DNA of 54,795 nucleotides, taken from Phallusia fumigata (lineage: Eukaryota > Chordata > Ascidiacea > Phlebobranchia > Ascidiidae). Location: contig QXVZ01022019.1 of the NCBI GenBank assembly GCA_008931825.1, positions 1 to 54,795 on the forward strand, read 5' to 3'. This document shows, piece by piece, positions 11,888-24,422 of the stretch (the stretch's first letter is position 1; each line of letters starts with the position of its first letter). The position numbers and the translations under genes are program-made. The notes beneath the pieces are model-generated. The model saw only the letters and a program-made list of their open reading frames with translations. It was not told the DNA's origin and did not search any database.

Positions 11888-14800
11888 ATGAATTCCTATC
11901 GATGCATGAAGCTCAAATTGTCGAGGCGCGGAGATGGCAGCAGCGATAGTTTAGATCAAGCACCGTCAAACCCTGGCCAAACTGGAGCGGGTAAAGATGG
12001 GGAATCGCGTTGTGAATCGAGAAGCACCGAAGTTCAATCCTTCGCCACATTTTCGACGCGATTGGACATCGAAGGCTTTAAAAGCGGGGGAACGCATCAG
12101 GGACTTCCCGGACTTTGTCACGTGACCCCACCGCCATCACCCATGTCCGGTGGCGAACAATCAGACGGTGTGTACAAGGAGCTCTGTATTTTCGAGGCTA
12201 AGGGAACGTCTGAAGCCCAAACCGACATCACCAGGCCGTTTCTGTCGCCAGCCACAACCGATGAAGAAGACACACACCCTGCAAGGCCAAAAACTCAGGC
12301 TGAGAATTCACAGCAACAGGGGCGAATGCGCGGAGACGAAGTTCTCGGAATGGACGATCTGAGTCACGGCGACGCAAGCAGGAAGGGCGACATTTTCAAA
12401 TGCTCATTTTGCGAGCGCACCTTTTCTTATCTCTGCCACCTTAAAGTTCATGAGCGGGTAAGTGGCTAGATTTTGTGAATTTTTCCTTTAAATTGATCCA
12501 CAATATTTATGACACCGTGTATTGTTATTGGCTGGTTGTGCGGGGGCGTTTTAATGATACGATGCAGCGAAGCGGCAAAACACAGCTAAGCCGACCAAAC
12601 CTACATTTTGCAATGCTTTAAGGCGTTGACTTTCCGATTATTGGGTAAACCAATACCCATTGCGTTATAGTTCAAACCCTAAATTCAAGGAAAGCTCACG
12701 TTGCAGACGTGTGCCGGGGTGACCATTCCACGATTACGATTGTTTGGCTCGGCAAAGTCGCTCGTGATATACGCCGTGTCACGAAAGCGAAGGCCACAGC
12801 ATCGACATTTGACATGTGAAGGTCAAATCAGCTCCGTAACTGATCATAATATATCATACCTGATATACAAGGCACCGTGTGTGATATATGAGATACGTGG
12901 ACTTCGATCGTATGCAAAAATCCTGGAATGCCATGGAAATATTAAAAAAGCTGCTTGGTTTTAATTTGCGTTTACGGGTGCAGATCTAAGGGGTTCTAAA
13001 GCCTGGCCAGATTAAAAGAGAAACATGTGGGGGAANNNNNNNNNNNNNNNNNNNNNNNNNNNNNNNNNNNNNNNNNNNNNNNNNNNNNNNNNNNNNNNNN
13101 NNNNNNNNNNNNNNNNNNNNNNNNNNNNNNNNNNNNNNNNNNNNNNNNNNNNNNNNNNNNNNNNNNNNNNNNNNNNNNNNNNNNNNNNNNNNNNNNNNNN
13201 NNNNNNNNNNNNNNNNNNNNNNNNNNNNNNNNNNNNNNNNNNNNNNNNNNNNNNNNNNNNNNNNNNNNNNNNNNNNNNNNNNNNNNNNNNNNNNNNNNNN
13301 NNNNNNNNNNNNNNNNNNNNNNNNNNNNNNNNNNNNNNNNNNNNNNNNNNNNNNNNNNNNNNNNNNNNNNNNNNNNNNNNNNNNNNNNNNNNNNNNNNNN
13401 NNNNNNNNNNNNNNNNNNNNNNNNNNNNNNNNNNNNNNNNNNNNNNNNNNNNNNCCAGCCACAACCGATGAAGAAGACACACACCCTGCAAGGCCAAAAA
13501 CTCAGGCTGAGAATTCACAGCAACAGGGGCGAATGCGCGGAGACGAAGTTCTCGGAATGGACGATCTGAGTCACGGCGACGCAAGCAGGAAGGGCGACAT
13601 TTTCAAATGCTCATTTTGCGAGCGCACCTTTTCTTATCTCTGCCACCTTAAAGTTCATGAGCGGGTAAGTGGCTAGATTTTGTGAATTTTTCCTTTAAAT
13701 TGATCCACAATATTTATGACACCGTGTATTGTTATTGGCTGGTTGTGCGGGGGCGTTTTAATGATACGATGCAGCGAAGCGGCAAAACACAGCTAAGCCG
13801 ACCAAACCCACATTTTGCAATGCTTTAAGGACGTTGACTTTCTGATTATTGGGTAAACCAGTACCCATTGCGTTATAGTTCAAACCCTAAATTCAAGGAA
13901 AGCTCACGTTGTAGACGTGTGCCGGGGTGACCATTCCACGATTACGATTGTTTGGCTCGGCAAAGTCGCTCGTGATATACGCCGTGTCACGAAAGCGAAG
14001 GCCACAGCATCGACATTTGACATGTGAAGGTCAAATCAGCTCCGTAACTGATCATAATATATCATACCTGATATACAAGGCACCGTGTGTGATATATGAG
14101 ATACGTGGACTTCGATCGTATGCAAAAATCCTGGAATGCCATGGAAATATTAAAAAAGCTGCTTGGTTTTAATTTGCGTTTACGGGTGCAGATCTAAGGG
14201 GTTCTAAAGCCTGGCCAGATTAAAAGAGAAACATGTGGGGGAAGGCAAAATATATATTTTCAAAGAGGGCGGCGCAAGTTTTATGGCATTTGTAGCCTCC
14301 TATTGACCGTTTCTTACTGTAGTTGTTGTTGTTGTTGTTACAGGAAATCAAAATATACTGCGTTGCCTTGAAAAACGGGAGCACCTAAATATTTTTGCCC
14401 CAGGTCCCCCAAATGCCTAATAAGGCCCCACCCGCACACATTGTCAAAACCTGTTTGATACAAATAGTTTTCTGCATAGCTCTGAGAGTCGTTTCTAAAG
14501 ACCCCTGCTTATATTTCGTGTTTGCCCTTTGTCCATGTTTTGTTTTCCAGCGTTTCGATTAACCTTTAAAACGCCGTATACTTTTTTCAGGTTCACACTG
14601 GAGAAAAACCATACTCGTGCAAGTTTTGCAGTACCCAGTTCAGCCAGTTGGGTTCCCTCACCGTTCACATGCGAATTCACACGGGCGAGAAACCTTACCA
14701 GTGTCGCCAGTGCTCGAAACGATTTCGGCACATCAACAGCCTTCGGAGGCATCAGCGCCAGGTGGGCGAACTATCAATTACATATTTGTTGAACTGACAC

Positions 14801-15947
14801 AAAACGATGTTCGGTTACCTAGACGTTTTGCTTCTTTTTTACCCACCCCTTGTCAACATTTCAGTGGCTTAATTTTAAATAGTTGGTGGTGAACTGAAAA
14901 GCGTTTCGTAGTTGTTGAATTGGCCTACATTGGATAAGATATCTTGCACTGACTATCATAACAATTCAAGATCATATCGAGAAATTTAGGTTTGACAACG
15001 CATAGTTAAGAACCCATAAAATAGGTGCACAACTTTTTCGTTTTGAAACATGCAATTGTTTACTCAAGGTCCATACCGGAGATAAGCGAGCGGACGCATC
15101 ACCAAAAGAACAACAGCCGCTAGTTAGCGACAAAGCGCCTTCACCGCCACAGATCAATCAAAGTGTGTTTTTCAATCCCTACATACAACGCCACAGCTTC
15201 GCAAACGACCGTACAGATTCCTATGCACACAAGGTCGCCGCCTTTAAACCCGCGGACACGTTTTATGCTGCAAGCAAAAATAATTTTTGCAGACTGCCGA
15301 TGTCTAACTCCCATTGTGGGGGCAGTTTCAAGGGGATGCTTACTCCTGAAAAAAAGGTCCCTCATCTCGCTGTCCCTTCAAAGGAAACGGCTGAAAACAA
15401 AACCACCAGTATCTTCAAATCGATTGAACACCTTCTTGGCCTAAACGAGCATTCAAAAAATCCGCATCGTGGGGTAAAAGAGCTCAAGCACACTTTGTCG
15501 CTTCCGCCCACACAGAAGTTCGACTTTACCCAGCCATGGGGCATGTTTGGTAAAGGAAGCGTTGAGCAGGTGGAAAGGCCGGCAAAGCTAATCGAGACGG
15601 GCCAGGGCTACTTGGATCAAGCAGCAAACATCAGGGCTCTTAATCTGTGTACAAAAGCTGGTGTATTGCCGGCCTCCAAGAAGAGGTCTCACTCGGATGA
15701 CGGTTACAGCGGCAGTGACGAGGATGTTCAGCTTATCCAGAACGACTCTGCTGATGGGAATAACAAACTTGCACTGTTTAGCGGTCAACGTCGTATTTCA
15801 AAACCTGCTGAAAAACAGCGAAAACTTTCAACTGCCGAAGTCCCTCGACCCATTCGCAGATACGTCGAGTCACGTAAATGGTCGGAGGACTCTGGTATAG
15901 CTGTCAGTCATTACAATCTCGAAAATCACATTGTTGCGAACGCTTAA
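11888..15947 (+). CDS. Three-finger C2H2 zinc-finger protein
   Basis: Probable nuclear DNA-binding regulator. Coding exons 11888-12457, 14591-14761 and 15069-15947 join in phase 0 at each junction and give 539 residues; the first exon probably begins at 11851 as partly untranslated. The start is the first ATG in the open exon; a second in-frame ATG follows six codons later. Residues 1-165 are Ser/Thr/Pro-rich and unrecognised. Finger 1 (KCSFCERTF...HLKVH) crosses the first intron; finger 2 (SCKFCSTQF...LTVHMRIH) and finger 3 (QCRQCSKRF...LRRHQRQVH) follow with TGEKP linkers, about residues 169-250. The last 280 residues are low in recognisable domains, with an acidic-Ser patch ([12 protein letters not shown]). 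Two introns interrupt the finger array at the conserved HTGEKP linker boundary. I cannot place it in a named C2H2 family. AATAAA occurs near 16412. The assembly repeats the first exon's end (next entries). Confidence 0.85.
12249..13035 (+). repeat. First copy of an assembly/allelic duplication, zinc-finger exon and intron
   Basis: Bases here recur after the gap at 13455-14243 with a handful of substitutions and small indels (for example tacatt/cacatt and aaggcg/aaggacg). The copy ends exactly at the gap and the second begins exactly after it, which is the mark of two overlapping contigs or alleles placed in series rather than a biological duplication. Confidence 0.85.
13036..13454. other. Assembly gap, 419 N
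   Basis: Run of unknown bases. Open frames called across it are artefacts. Because the sequence on both sides is a duplicate, the true gap may have zero or negative length. Confidence 0.98.
13455..14243 (+). repeat. Second copy of the duplicated zinc-finger exon 3' end and intron
   Basis: Repeats 12249-13035. Contains the finger-1 half exon a second time (coding to about 13663, with the same donor). In the real gene only one copy should exist; using both would insert a truncated exon. Confidence 0.85.
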
Positions 15948-17579
15948 TCGTCGAAGGTTTGACTTCAATCTATTAGCCGGAGACCCCTATGAGTAAAGCA
16001 AAATCGAATATTAAAGACAATCACTTATCGCTGTGCCAACTTCTGCCCGGTTAACTTATTTTAAATTTCTTTGTTATTGGAAGATCCCGGACCAACTGTG
16101 TACTGCCCTTGACGTTTTTTTGCCGAATACATTTATTTGCATGTGATCAATGATTGCATCTTGGAGGCTAACTTAGGCCAGCTGATCAGACCCAAACATG
16201 TAGTCAAACTAACAGTCCTTTTCAGACGAGCGTTTTATTTGTTCACGGATAAATTTCATTAGGTTTGCAACAATGGTTTTTTTCCTTCTCTTTTTTGCTT
16301 CTAATCTAATATTCTTTCATATCTAACCACACCTTGGTTGAGTTTTTTAGTGACAATGCTAGAAAAATAAGAAGGCAAACATCACAGACGTTTTGGTGAC
16401 AGTCTGTTTCAAAAATAAATTTTAAAATGCGCTGCTCTCACAATAAAACAAAATACCTGGGCACAAATATCTTAAGTTTGACTTTTAAAACCGTTCGACT
16501 CAAGCGAAGCGGAACATGTGATCTCCGAGGGGACAAAAATAGCCTAATAGTTTTGTTTGAAGAAATATGCGTAAACTTAAATATTGATGCAAAACCATCG
16601 TGTTTGCAAACTAATTTCGTCCTCAAATTTCATTGCTTTGCAATTACGTTGCAAGTCCATAAAAAGGTAAGTGCCCACCCAAGGTCTAATTAGGCTAATA
16701 CAGTTCATGAATGTAGCCTATAGCTACCTGTGCTATTAATGCGACCATAACACGACAATTTCCCATAAAACAACATAAAATGTGAACATTACCATACAGT
16801 CGTCACATTTGGTCATAAAGATTTCGCCTCAAGTCATGTGATGTGACACATATTTACACCTCTGAATAAAATTACGTCATAACGGAAACGTCGTCCCTTT
16901 CGAAAGTAAATCGATTGACTGCGATCACGATACGGCTATATAGTTATGACGCGACTGATATAACGGCCACCGACATAACAACCTACCTGCAGGTAGACTA
17001 TAAGCTGTCCATAACTTTGAACGCAACGAAAAAAGTTTGAACTCAACTTTCGGGTCACCAGTTGATAAAAAAGGAGAAAAGAATCAGGTATTAATACGAC
17101 CAAGTTTTGTAAGCAGCGTTTTATGCAGCTATGCTTTTTTAAAAAACAATTGTGGAATGTTTACAAGACAAGCAGAATAAAAGTAAAAAAGTAGCAGATC
17201 ATAGCATCGTACTGTGCCTTATATAACATTGCAGGTAGCTCGTGTGGTCGCAAGGTATAAAAATAATTTAATTCTGATACATTAGGATATTTTAATGCAT
17301 GTCGAATGACGATCGTGTCACAATTGGTATTTTTGCTAACGTTGCGAAGTTTGCAACAGTTGGTTGCTCCCGAACTAGCTAATAAAAGTCAACATCACGT
17401 GGTCAAGAATGTCTGGCCCGTATACCAAGTGAAGCGGAACGTAAATAGGTTTGCACTACAGCAAGGTTGCGCCATGATGGTGATTGTGACAAAAAGTTCC
17501 TCTCTTCAGGCGCCTGCCCTGAACCCAAATGAACTGGCAAACAAAGTTGCTTCGCATGCGATTTTAACCTAGTTACTCA
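15948..17579. other. Intergenic between zinc finger and 4E-BP
   Basis: AT-rich. Holds the zinc-finger 3' UTR with AATAAA near 16412. Open frames at 16427-16693 and 17306-17572 have no recognisable motifs, and I see no gene here. Confidence 0.5.
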
Positions 17580-20418
17580 GTATGTAGAGTTGTGACTGAG
17601 TGCGGTACTTTTGTTTTTAGAATAGTTATTCGTGAACGTTGCACGTTTGCAATAGGGAAGAATGCAAAATGTATAGTTTTGCGTCAAATAAATNTATGTA
17701 GAGTTGTGACTGAGTGCGGTACTTCTGTTTTTAGAATAGTTATTAGTGAACGTTGCACGTTTGCAATAGGGAAGAATTCAAAATGTAAAGTTTTGCATCA
17801 AATAGATATGAAAGTTCACCTAAATAGACCGAAGAATGTAATCTACCAAACCGTCCTGCATTGCAACTTGTTATATCTGTGCCAGGTTTCATTTTGTACT
17901 ACAACAAGAATATTTAAAATACTGCACAAACTGGTAAAATAAACATAACTTATGTAAATTTTTAATGTTTGTAAATTTTACAGATAGTAAAGATTGCAAA
18001 CAGTAAAAAAAATCAGAGATATTTCATGATCACTGATTATCTAAATTTGGCAATTGGGTATAACTTAACACCTGTGTAGTAAAATCCATGTTGCCTTGGC
18101 CAGCGTTTTACTGACTGTGTAAATATATGCTAATGTTATTGTAAGAAATCTATAACATATTTATCAATGACATTGTAAATTTCTACTGTACACCCACATA
18201 AAATAAGGAATTAACATAAAAGTAATTACATGGTGATCATTTTGTCCTGTCGCTATAATAGGTGTGTTTGTTACAACTACTAATATTGTTTTCGGTATCG
18301 AATTTTTATTTTCTGTGTTAAAATATTAGTAAAACTGTATTTATACACAAACTACTGACTCGGCTAATCTTGCATTATTTACATTATTTAGTTCCAAATA
18401 AATCTAACTTGGTGAGACACTTTGCACTGCATCAAAATGAGTACTGGTACCATACCCCAGGGCATACCCATCCGGCGAATCAAGGTACCTTTTTATGCGT
18501 GTAATTACTTGAAATATGTTTTCTAACACGGTTTACATTGAATGCAGCTGAACCACATGTCCGAACTTCCGCATGATTATGGCACAACTCCAGGCGGCAC
18601 ATTGTTTTCAACTACTCCTGGAGGTAGAGGGTTTGAACCATAGCATAACAGTGTTAAAACCTGAATTTTGTCACACACTATAACCTTTTGTTATAGGCAC
18701 AAGAATTATTTATGATCGGTCATTTCTACTAAAGTGTCGAGCTTCACCGATGTCCAATACTCCACCAAGCAATCTACCTGACATACCTGGTGTAACAAGC
18801 CCAGACAAATCACCGTCCAAAGTTATCGGCAGAATTGAAGAGGAAAAAGAAATACCAAAAGAGAATGGAGGTATGTGATTTGACATGCAGTAGGTCATGT
18901 ATGCTTTCACTCTAAAATCACATGTTTGGTCAGTGTTGTGGAATATTACTGGAGAAACTGAGTTAATTTCATCATGCAGTATTTAGGTTTGTCAGTCTGC
19001 ATTTAAACTGTAAACAGCCAGGGTGTTTTGCAAAACTTTGCTGTAGGTAGAAAACAATTCTATGANTATGTAGAGTTGTGACTGAGTGCGGTACTTTTGT
19101 TTTTAGAATAGTTATTCGTGAACGTTGCACGTTTGCAATAGGGAAGAATGCAAAATGTATAGTTTTGCGTCAAATAAATATGAAAGTTCACCTAAATAGA
19201 CCGAAGTATGTAATCTACCAAACCGTCTTGCATTGCAACTTGTTACATCTGTGCCAAATTTCATTTTGTGCTACAATAGGAATATTTAAAATACTGCATA
19301 AACTGGTAAAATAAACATAACTTTTGTGAATTTTTAATGTTTGTAAATTTTACAAATAGTAAAGATTGCAAACGGTAAAAAATCATAGAGATATTTCATG
19401 ATGACTGATCATCTAAATATGGCAATTAGGTATAACTTAACACCTGTATAGTGAAATCCATGTTGTCTTGGCCAGCGTTTTACTGACTGTGTAAATATAT
19501 GCTAAAGTTATTGCAAGAAATCTATCACATATTTGTTAATGGCAATGTAAATTTCTACTGTACACCCACATACGCCTATAACATAAAAGTAATTACATGT
19601 TGATCATTTTGTCATGTTGTCATAATAGGTGTGTTTGTTATAACTACTAAAATTGTTTTCGGTGTTGAATTTTATTTTCTGAATTTTCGTAAAACTGTAC
19701 TTATACACAAACTCCTGACTCGGCTAATCTTGCATTATTTACAATATTTAGTTCCAAATAAATCTAACTTGGTGAGACACTTTGCACTGCATTAAAATGA
19801 GTACTGGTACCATACCCCAGGGCATACCAATCCGGCGAATCAAGGTACGTTTTTGTGTACGTAATTACTTGAGATATGTTTTCTAACACGGCTTACAATG
19901 AATGCAGCTGAACCACATGTCCGAACTTCCGCATGATTATGGCACAACTCCAGGCGGCACATTGTTTTCAACTACTCCTGGAGGTAGAGGGTTTGAACCA
20001 TAACAGTGTTAAAACCTGAATTTTGTCACACACCATAACCTTTTGTTATAGGCACAAGAATTATTTATGATCGGTCATTTCTACTAAAGTGTCGTGCTTC
20101 ACCGATGTCCAATACTCCACCAAGCAATCTACCTGACATACCTGGTGTAACAAGCCCTGACAAATCACCGTCCAAAGTTATCGGCAGAATTGAAGAGGAA
20201 AAAGAAATACCAAAAGAGAATGGAGGTATGTGTTTTGACATGCAGTAGGTCATGTATGCTTTCACTCTAAAATCACATGTTTAGTCAGTGTTGTGGAATA
20301 ATACTGGAGAAACTGAGTTAATTTCATAATGCAGTATTTAGGTTTGTCAGTATGCATTTGAACTGTAAACAGCCAGGGTGTTTTGCCAAACTTTGCTGTA
20401 GGTAGAAAACAATTCTAT
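17580..20418 (+). repeat. Two haplotypes assembled in series: A fragment, N, haplotype B, N, haplotype A
   Basis: 17580-17693 is base-identical to 19067-19180. The segment 17695-19065 lies between single N bases (17694, 19066) and is a diverged version of 19067-20418 (substitutions plus indels, e.g. a 13-base piece missing near 19571). The order A-N-B-N-A shows that an allelic contig was inserted into its own homologue. Coding exons of 4E-BP in A and B differ by only a few silent-looking bases. Confidence 0.88.
18437..18870 (+). pseudogene. Allelic duplicate of 4E-BP exons 1-3 (haplotype B), assembly copy
   Basis: Exons 18437-18484, 18548-18623 and 18697-18870 are intact and encode the same 99 codons as the haplotype A exons at 19797-20225. 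It has no last exon of its own before the N at 19066. It is classed here only as a non-independent copy: nothing in it is broken and it should be collapsed onto haplotype A. Confidence 0.8.
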
Positions 20419-21905
20419 GAAGTAGTTTATGGAGAGGGTCTTTGACTAACCCTTCTTTTAAATACCTGATTTTACCATTGTTGAAAACAAAACATACCTT
20501 ATGAATTAAATTTAATTTATTTTCTAGTGTTTGATTGTCATGCAAATTTTTTCCAATTATTAACATTTGGTGTGGATGGGGATTTTTGACTGTTAGTTTA
20601 ATTGGTGTATTTTTCAGAATACAACATCACAGGGAATTTGTATTGCATGTAGTTTATCAAAAAACAATGACTCATCATGTATGATGTAATTATTACATCA
20701 CATACTTTGTATGTGGCTAATTCTATTACCAGCCAAACTGCTGCTTTCTGCCAGCTGATCGATGCATGTTTGTTTGTGTATGTTACCAATTATTTTACTC
20801 AACCTCCTGCATGACATATTATCGTAGTTTTATTAGAGAGATAGTCAACCCAGTTAGTGTGCAGGTAATTTTTGGCATCTTCGATCACCACCGCCCCCTT
20901 TGCCACCTCCACCCATCCTCTCTCCGCTAGCTGCAGGATTTGATGCTTTTCCAGCTGCCAAAGGTCCATTACAACAATACAGACAGCGCAACTTCATGCA
21001 GCAAAATAGTGCAATTGTGGAGAAAACTTGTCTTAATGTGGCCAATTCAGTCATAAACGACATGCATTTACCACCCAATTTTCTTCCTCCAATGCCAGAC
21101 CACTATGATGCCAACAACAATCAGTGTTCAGGTGATGGGCTGTGGCAATTGCCCCAACCAGTACCTCTGCAAACACCTAATCAAACATACCCCACCAGTC
21201 AGTTAAATGCATGGCGCCAGGCAAAGTTTAATCAAGTCATTTCACAAGCTGTATCACAGACAATTGTCAATGTGCCACTTCTCATTCCAAACGCTGTCAG
21301 AAATGTGCACAATGCTCCGGCATATAGAGGCCGGGGCCGTGGCATGCACCAGTCAAACATGCCTGGAAACCTTTGTAAGCCAATGCAGAAGTTATTCATG
21401 TCGAAGCAAGGAAGCAGTGCCCAACAAACTGGTCAATTCAGTGACTGTGTTGAGCCAGCTGGTATACCAGTGTATGGCCAACTGCATCATGATAATCACC
21501 AACTGAAGGCTGTCGATGAGAATTCTAATGTCATATAGTAAGATAGAGCACAAACACTACACTTCTTACACAGCACCAGAGTTGAGTGACAGTTTTAGTG
21601 CACATTGTGTGGTTTTGTTGGGCACAGTTGAGCATTCAGAAAATATGTACATTGCCATGCCCTCTCAGTGTATATAGCGTGCTGTTGTGGAATTCATAAT
21701 CTGCATGGTATTATTATATTTGTTGCATGGGTTGGTTTATGTACTTAATCTCCAAGTTTTGTGAACCTTATTTTCCGCATTCCAATCTGCATTGCATTGC
21801 ATACGTTATGTTCCCCCTTTAGCCCAAAAGTTCGTTTCAATGTCATGTTTTTTCTATGATGCAGATTCTCACAAGGAGGAAGACCAGTTCGACATGGAAA
21901 TTTGA
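19797..21905 (+). CDS. EIF4EBP: eIF4E-binding protein (4E-BP), translational repressor
   Basis: 4E-BPs bind the cap-binding factor eIF4E and block its contact with eIF4G until phosphorylated by mTORC1. Exons 19797-19844, 19908-19983, 20052-20225 and 21865-21905 join in phase (0, 1, 1) and give 112 residues, close to the usual 100-120. Seen: the [15 protein letters not shown] block holding the two priming Thr-Pro sites, the eIF4E-binding motif YDRSFLL (Y-x4-L-hydrophobic), the downstream [11 protein letters not shown]er/Thr-Pro sites, PGVTSP, and the C-terminal TOS motif FDMEI (usual form FEMDI) that docks raptor. The start is the ATG opening MSTGTIPQG. An N-terminal RAIP motif is not evident. 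Introns 1 and 2 are about 65 bp; intron 3 is 1.6 kb and contains the open exon described separately. AATAAA at 22936. The identification is firm. Confidence 0.95.
20865..21538 (+). CDS. Open exon in intron 3 of 4E-BP, possible alternative terminal exon
   Basis: An uninterrupted frame of about 200 codons on the 4E-BP strand. An in-frame stop at 20855-20857 means it must be entered by splicing. Two acceptors fit: 20863-20864 (gtgcag) and 20935-20936, the latter behind a long pyrimidine tract. Both continue in frame from the phase-1 donor of exon 3 (20225) and would give proteins of about 323 or 299 residues that end at 21538. The product is Pro/Gln/Asn-rich, begins [16 protein letters not shown] and has an RGRGRG box. 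It matches no domain I know. If used, this exon replaces the TOS tail. It could instead be the last exon of another transcript. Codon usage looks protein-like; use as a 4E-BP isoform is inference. Confidence 0.55.
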
Positions 21906-23104
21906 AATCGTATTTCAGCTTTATGCACTATCAAAAAACCAAAAAAACTACCACTATCTTTAATTGGACACTTTGGACATGACCTAACAGTTGTTTTGCT
22001 TGTGTTCTTGTCCCATCCGTTACATGTCTGACAGGGCCCGAAGTCCTCTTTTTGCTTGGTGTACTGTTTGCTACCGGATGTTAAAACTGGTATGTTTATG
22101 AGATGTAACGGTTGCTTGCATGAGCTTGGCTACGGCGCAAATCCCACCTCTCTGTGTATAAGTGTGAAAGTTCTGTAGTCTGTAGCCTTTTTGCCATACC
22201 GGCGGCGTTTCGGATTTAAACAGGTCTAGAGCTGAGATTTGACCTGAGGTAATGCAATGCTATGCAACGCGACATGCATAGCTGGACACAGATGCACACG
22301 CGATTATTTGACTTCTTCCTAAACGTGAAGCTATGCTTGATCGTTTGTCACCCCCTAGAACCTTCAAACCCTTGATGTAAGCATCCTTGTTAGTTTTTCT
22401 GTAGTTGTGTTGAATTGGTGTTGAGTTTGTTTGGTTTTTGTGTGAAAAAGTTACGCGTTTCGCCAAAGTAAACGCGGATCTTAGACCTGTTAGTGCCTTT
22501 CACAAAAAACCCATAAAGTTGTGGGCACGGACAAGTCCACCGAAAAATTTGGTATCTCAAATGTTTAAGCACTGTCACCTGTCTTGTTTTGTGCCAAGCC
22601 TTGTTTCGTCGACTGCGGGAAACTCAAGATTACTTTTTTTGCGAGATTGCCCTGGTTTTTCAGTGTGGCATTCAGTTTACAATAAAAATTTTCGTTTACG
22701 GTTTCACGAAGTCTACTGATTGTTACATTGCTGGTTGCAGGAAGCAAGTCTGGTTTTGTCTGATAGGTTGCACTCCAGAGAGAGTTAAGAGGCACGGCAG
22801 GCTCACTGTAGTTTGCCGAAGCTGACGATGTTACCTGTGGTCAAATGGGCATTAAATACGGTACTTGATATAATTGGTAAACAAAACGCTGAAGTTGGGT
22901 AAGAAGAATTAAAAGGTGTACACATGACATGAAATAATAAAGTATTCCAAAGAATCTACAACATATTAGCTATTTCTTTTCTAATCCCAATTTTTAAAGA
23001 TATGTACCAGCATGTTTGGTAAAGGATTATTTTTCTGTCGCTTTTTGTCACTGACTTACCTACGCAAACATCCCCCCCACTTGCCTACGCCCCCTAGTCG
23101 CGAC
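21906..23104. other. 4E-BP 3' UTR and intergenic DNA
   Basis: Poly(A) signal AATAAA at 22936-22941 is the likely 3' end of 4E-BP. The open frames on both strands between 22260 and 22825 have no motif support. Nothing else was recognised. Confidence 0.5.
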
Positions 23105-23577
23105 CAGGGGTTCGCGCGACAAGTTTTTTGGGCCGCGAGTACGCTGGTTGTTTAACACTATTACATTTACACAAGTTGTACTATTTCTGAAATGTGACAG
23201 GAAATGCCAACACAAATGCAAAACTGCAGATACTCTTCAGTTTAACCGCAGATAGTCTCGCATCAACAAATCGTGATAGAAGGTGACAGTCAGAAACGAA
23301 CGCCTCATGCTTGTGACGCAGCTGGATATTTTTCATTCGTTTGTCGCTTTAGCGGTTTCATTGTGCTACAAAAGTGCGCCAGTCTTTAAATTGTGAAGTT
23401 GGGAGGAATGTAGGTTATACATGCTAAATAACGAAAGGATTAAATTGCACCGACGAGGAAAAAGGGTCGTAACTGTATATGTATGTTTTAAACTGACTAT
23501 CGCTGTCAAACTCGGGTGGGTCGCGGAGTTTTATTAAATTAGTTGGGGTCGCAGTTTAAAAAGTTTGGGAGGCCCTG
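23105..23577. mobile_element. Possible hAT-like non-autonomous element
   Basis: Starts caggggttcgcgcgac and ends with the inverse-type terminus gtttgggaggccctg; both ends carry the runs (tttttgggccgcgag / gtgggtcgcggag) common in hAT MITEs with G/C-rich shoulders. No 8-bp target-site duplication is visible (gtcgcgac versus acttaatg), so the exact edges are unsure. No transposase frame. Confidence 0.4.
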
Positions 23578-23753
23578 ACTTAATGCATGTTTAATATTAT
23601 TTTTGTGCTACAAAAAGATAAAACTTTTAAACAAAATGAATATTTTTGGTAAATTTGGTTTGCATTTAACATGACATCCGTTTATATTAAAATCCAATAC
23701 CCAATACAAACGCACTTTATTATTCCTACTAGCCTAAAGGGACTTTTAAACAG

Positions 23754-24103
23754 ATAAAGAGAGATTCAGCTACAAGCATTTTGTTGATGCGGCCGAAAAA
23801 GAAGGATCCAGCGGACTTCCAGTTCCACAACATTTTACCGATGAAGGCGATGGAACCAACAATAGCAGCTGGTTTAGTATATTAGAACGAATCGCCCTGC
23901 GCCTTTTAATGATTTATCAGGAAAATCGGAAATCTACAAATATCAACAAGCAAACGCGTTGTATCAAATGTATAAAATTGAGACAACACCGTTTCCAAAT
24001 AGGGGACATTCCCATTTTCAGAAGAACGCTGCTGAGTTCTTGGCATCGAAGTCGAGCCTGGTTCAGCATAACATGGGTGCTGCACATTTCCGTTGATGTT
24101 TGA
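23754..24103 (+). other. Open segment that may be an orphan exon
   Basis: Behind an acceptor-like ttttaaacag the frame stays open for about 115 codons (KERFSYKHFVDAAEKEG...), with protein-like codon choice in the first 40 codons and a less convincing second half. I recognise no family and cannot join it to the neighbouring dioxygenase in a forced way. It could be a first exon of that gene, a gene relic, or chance. Confidence 0.2.
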
Positions 24104-24422
24104 TCGATCATCTCTAAACAAACTCTATACCTTTTTTATCGCCCACAGCTGGTTTGATAAACTGGCGTTCAGCTGGCAATTGAACGTATAGAAGTGCTTT
24201 GCTCGCTGTTAGCTACAAAATCAAGAATAAAAATCCAAAATCACAAATAAAGGCGACGACTTTTTTACGTAATGTCAGGGTATGTTTGCAAAATAAAACC
24301 GACCCAAAAAAATGTTGAGTAAATATGTGTGTGTGTGTTGTCGTTACGTTTTACAAACACATCTTAAAATGTACATTTTTATATTTTTGACTAAATATGA
24401 CTGCCAGCACTTAACAATAACA

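Noticed and set aside
12117..12126. GTCACGTGAC E-box
   Set aside because: It sits in the coding exon of the zinc-finger gene, so it needs no regulatory explanation.
12996..13584. Long open frames spanning the N gap
   Set aside because: They consist mostly of unknown residues.
18437..20225. Two tandem 4E-BP genes
   Set aside because: Only one terminal exon exists, and the block order around single N bases shows allelic contigs in series.
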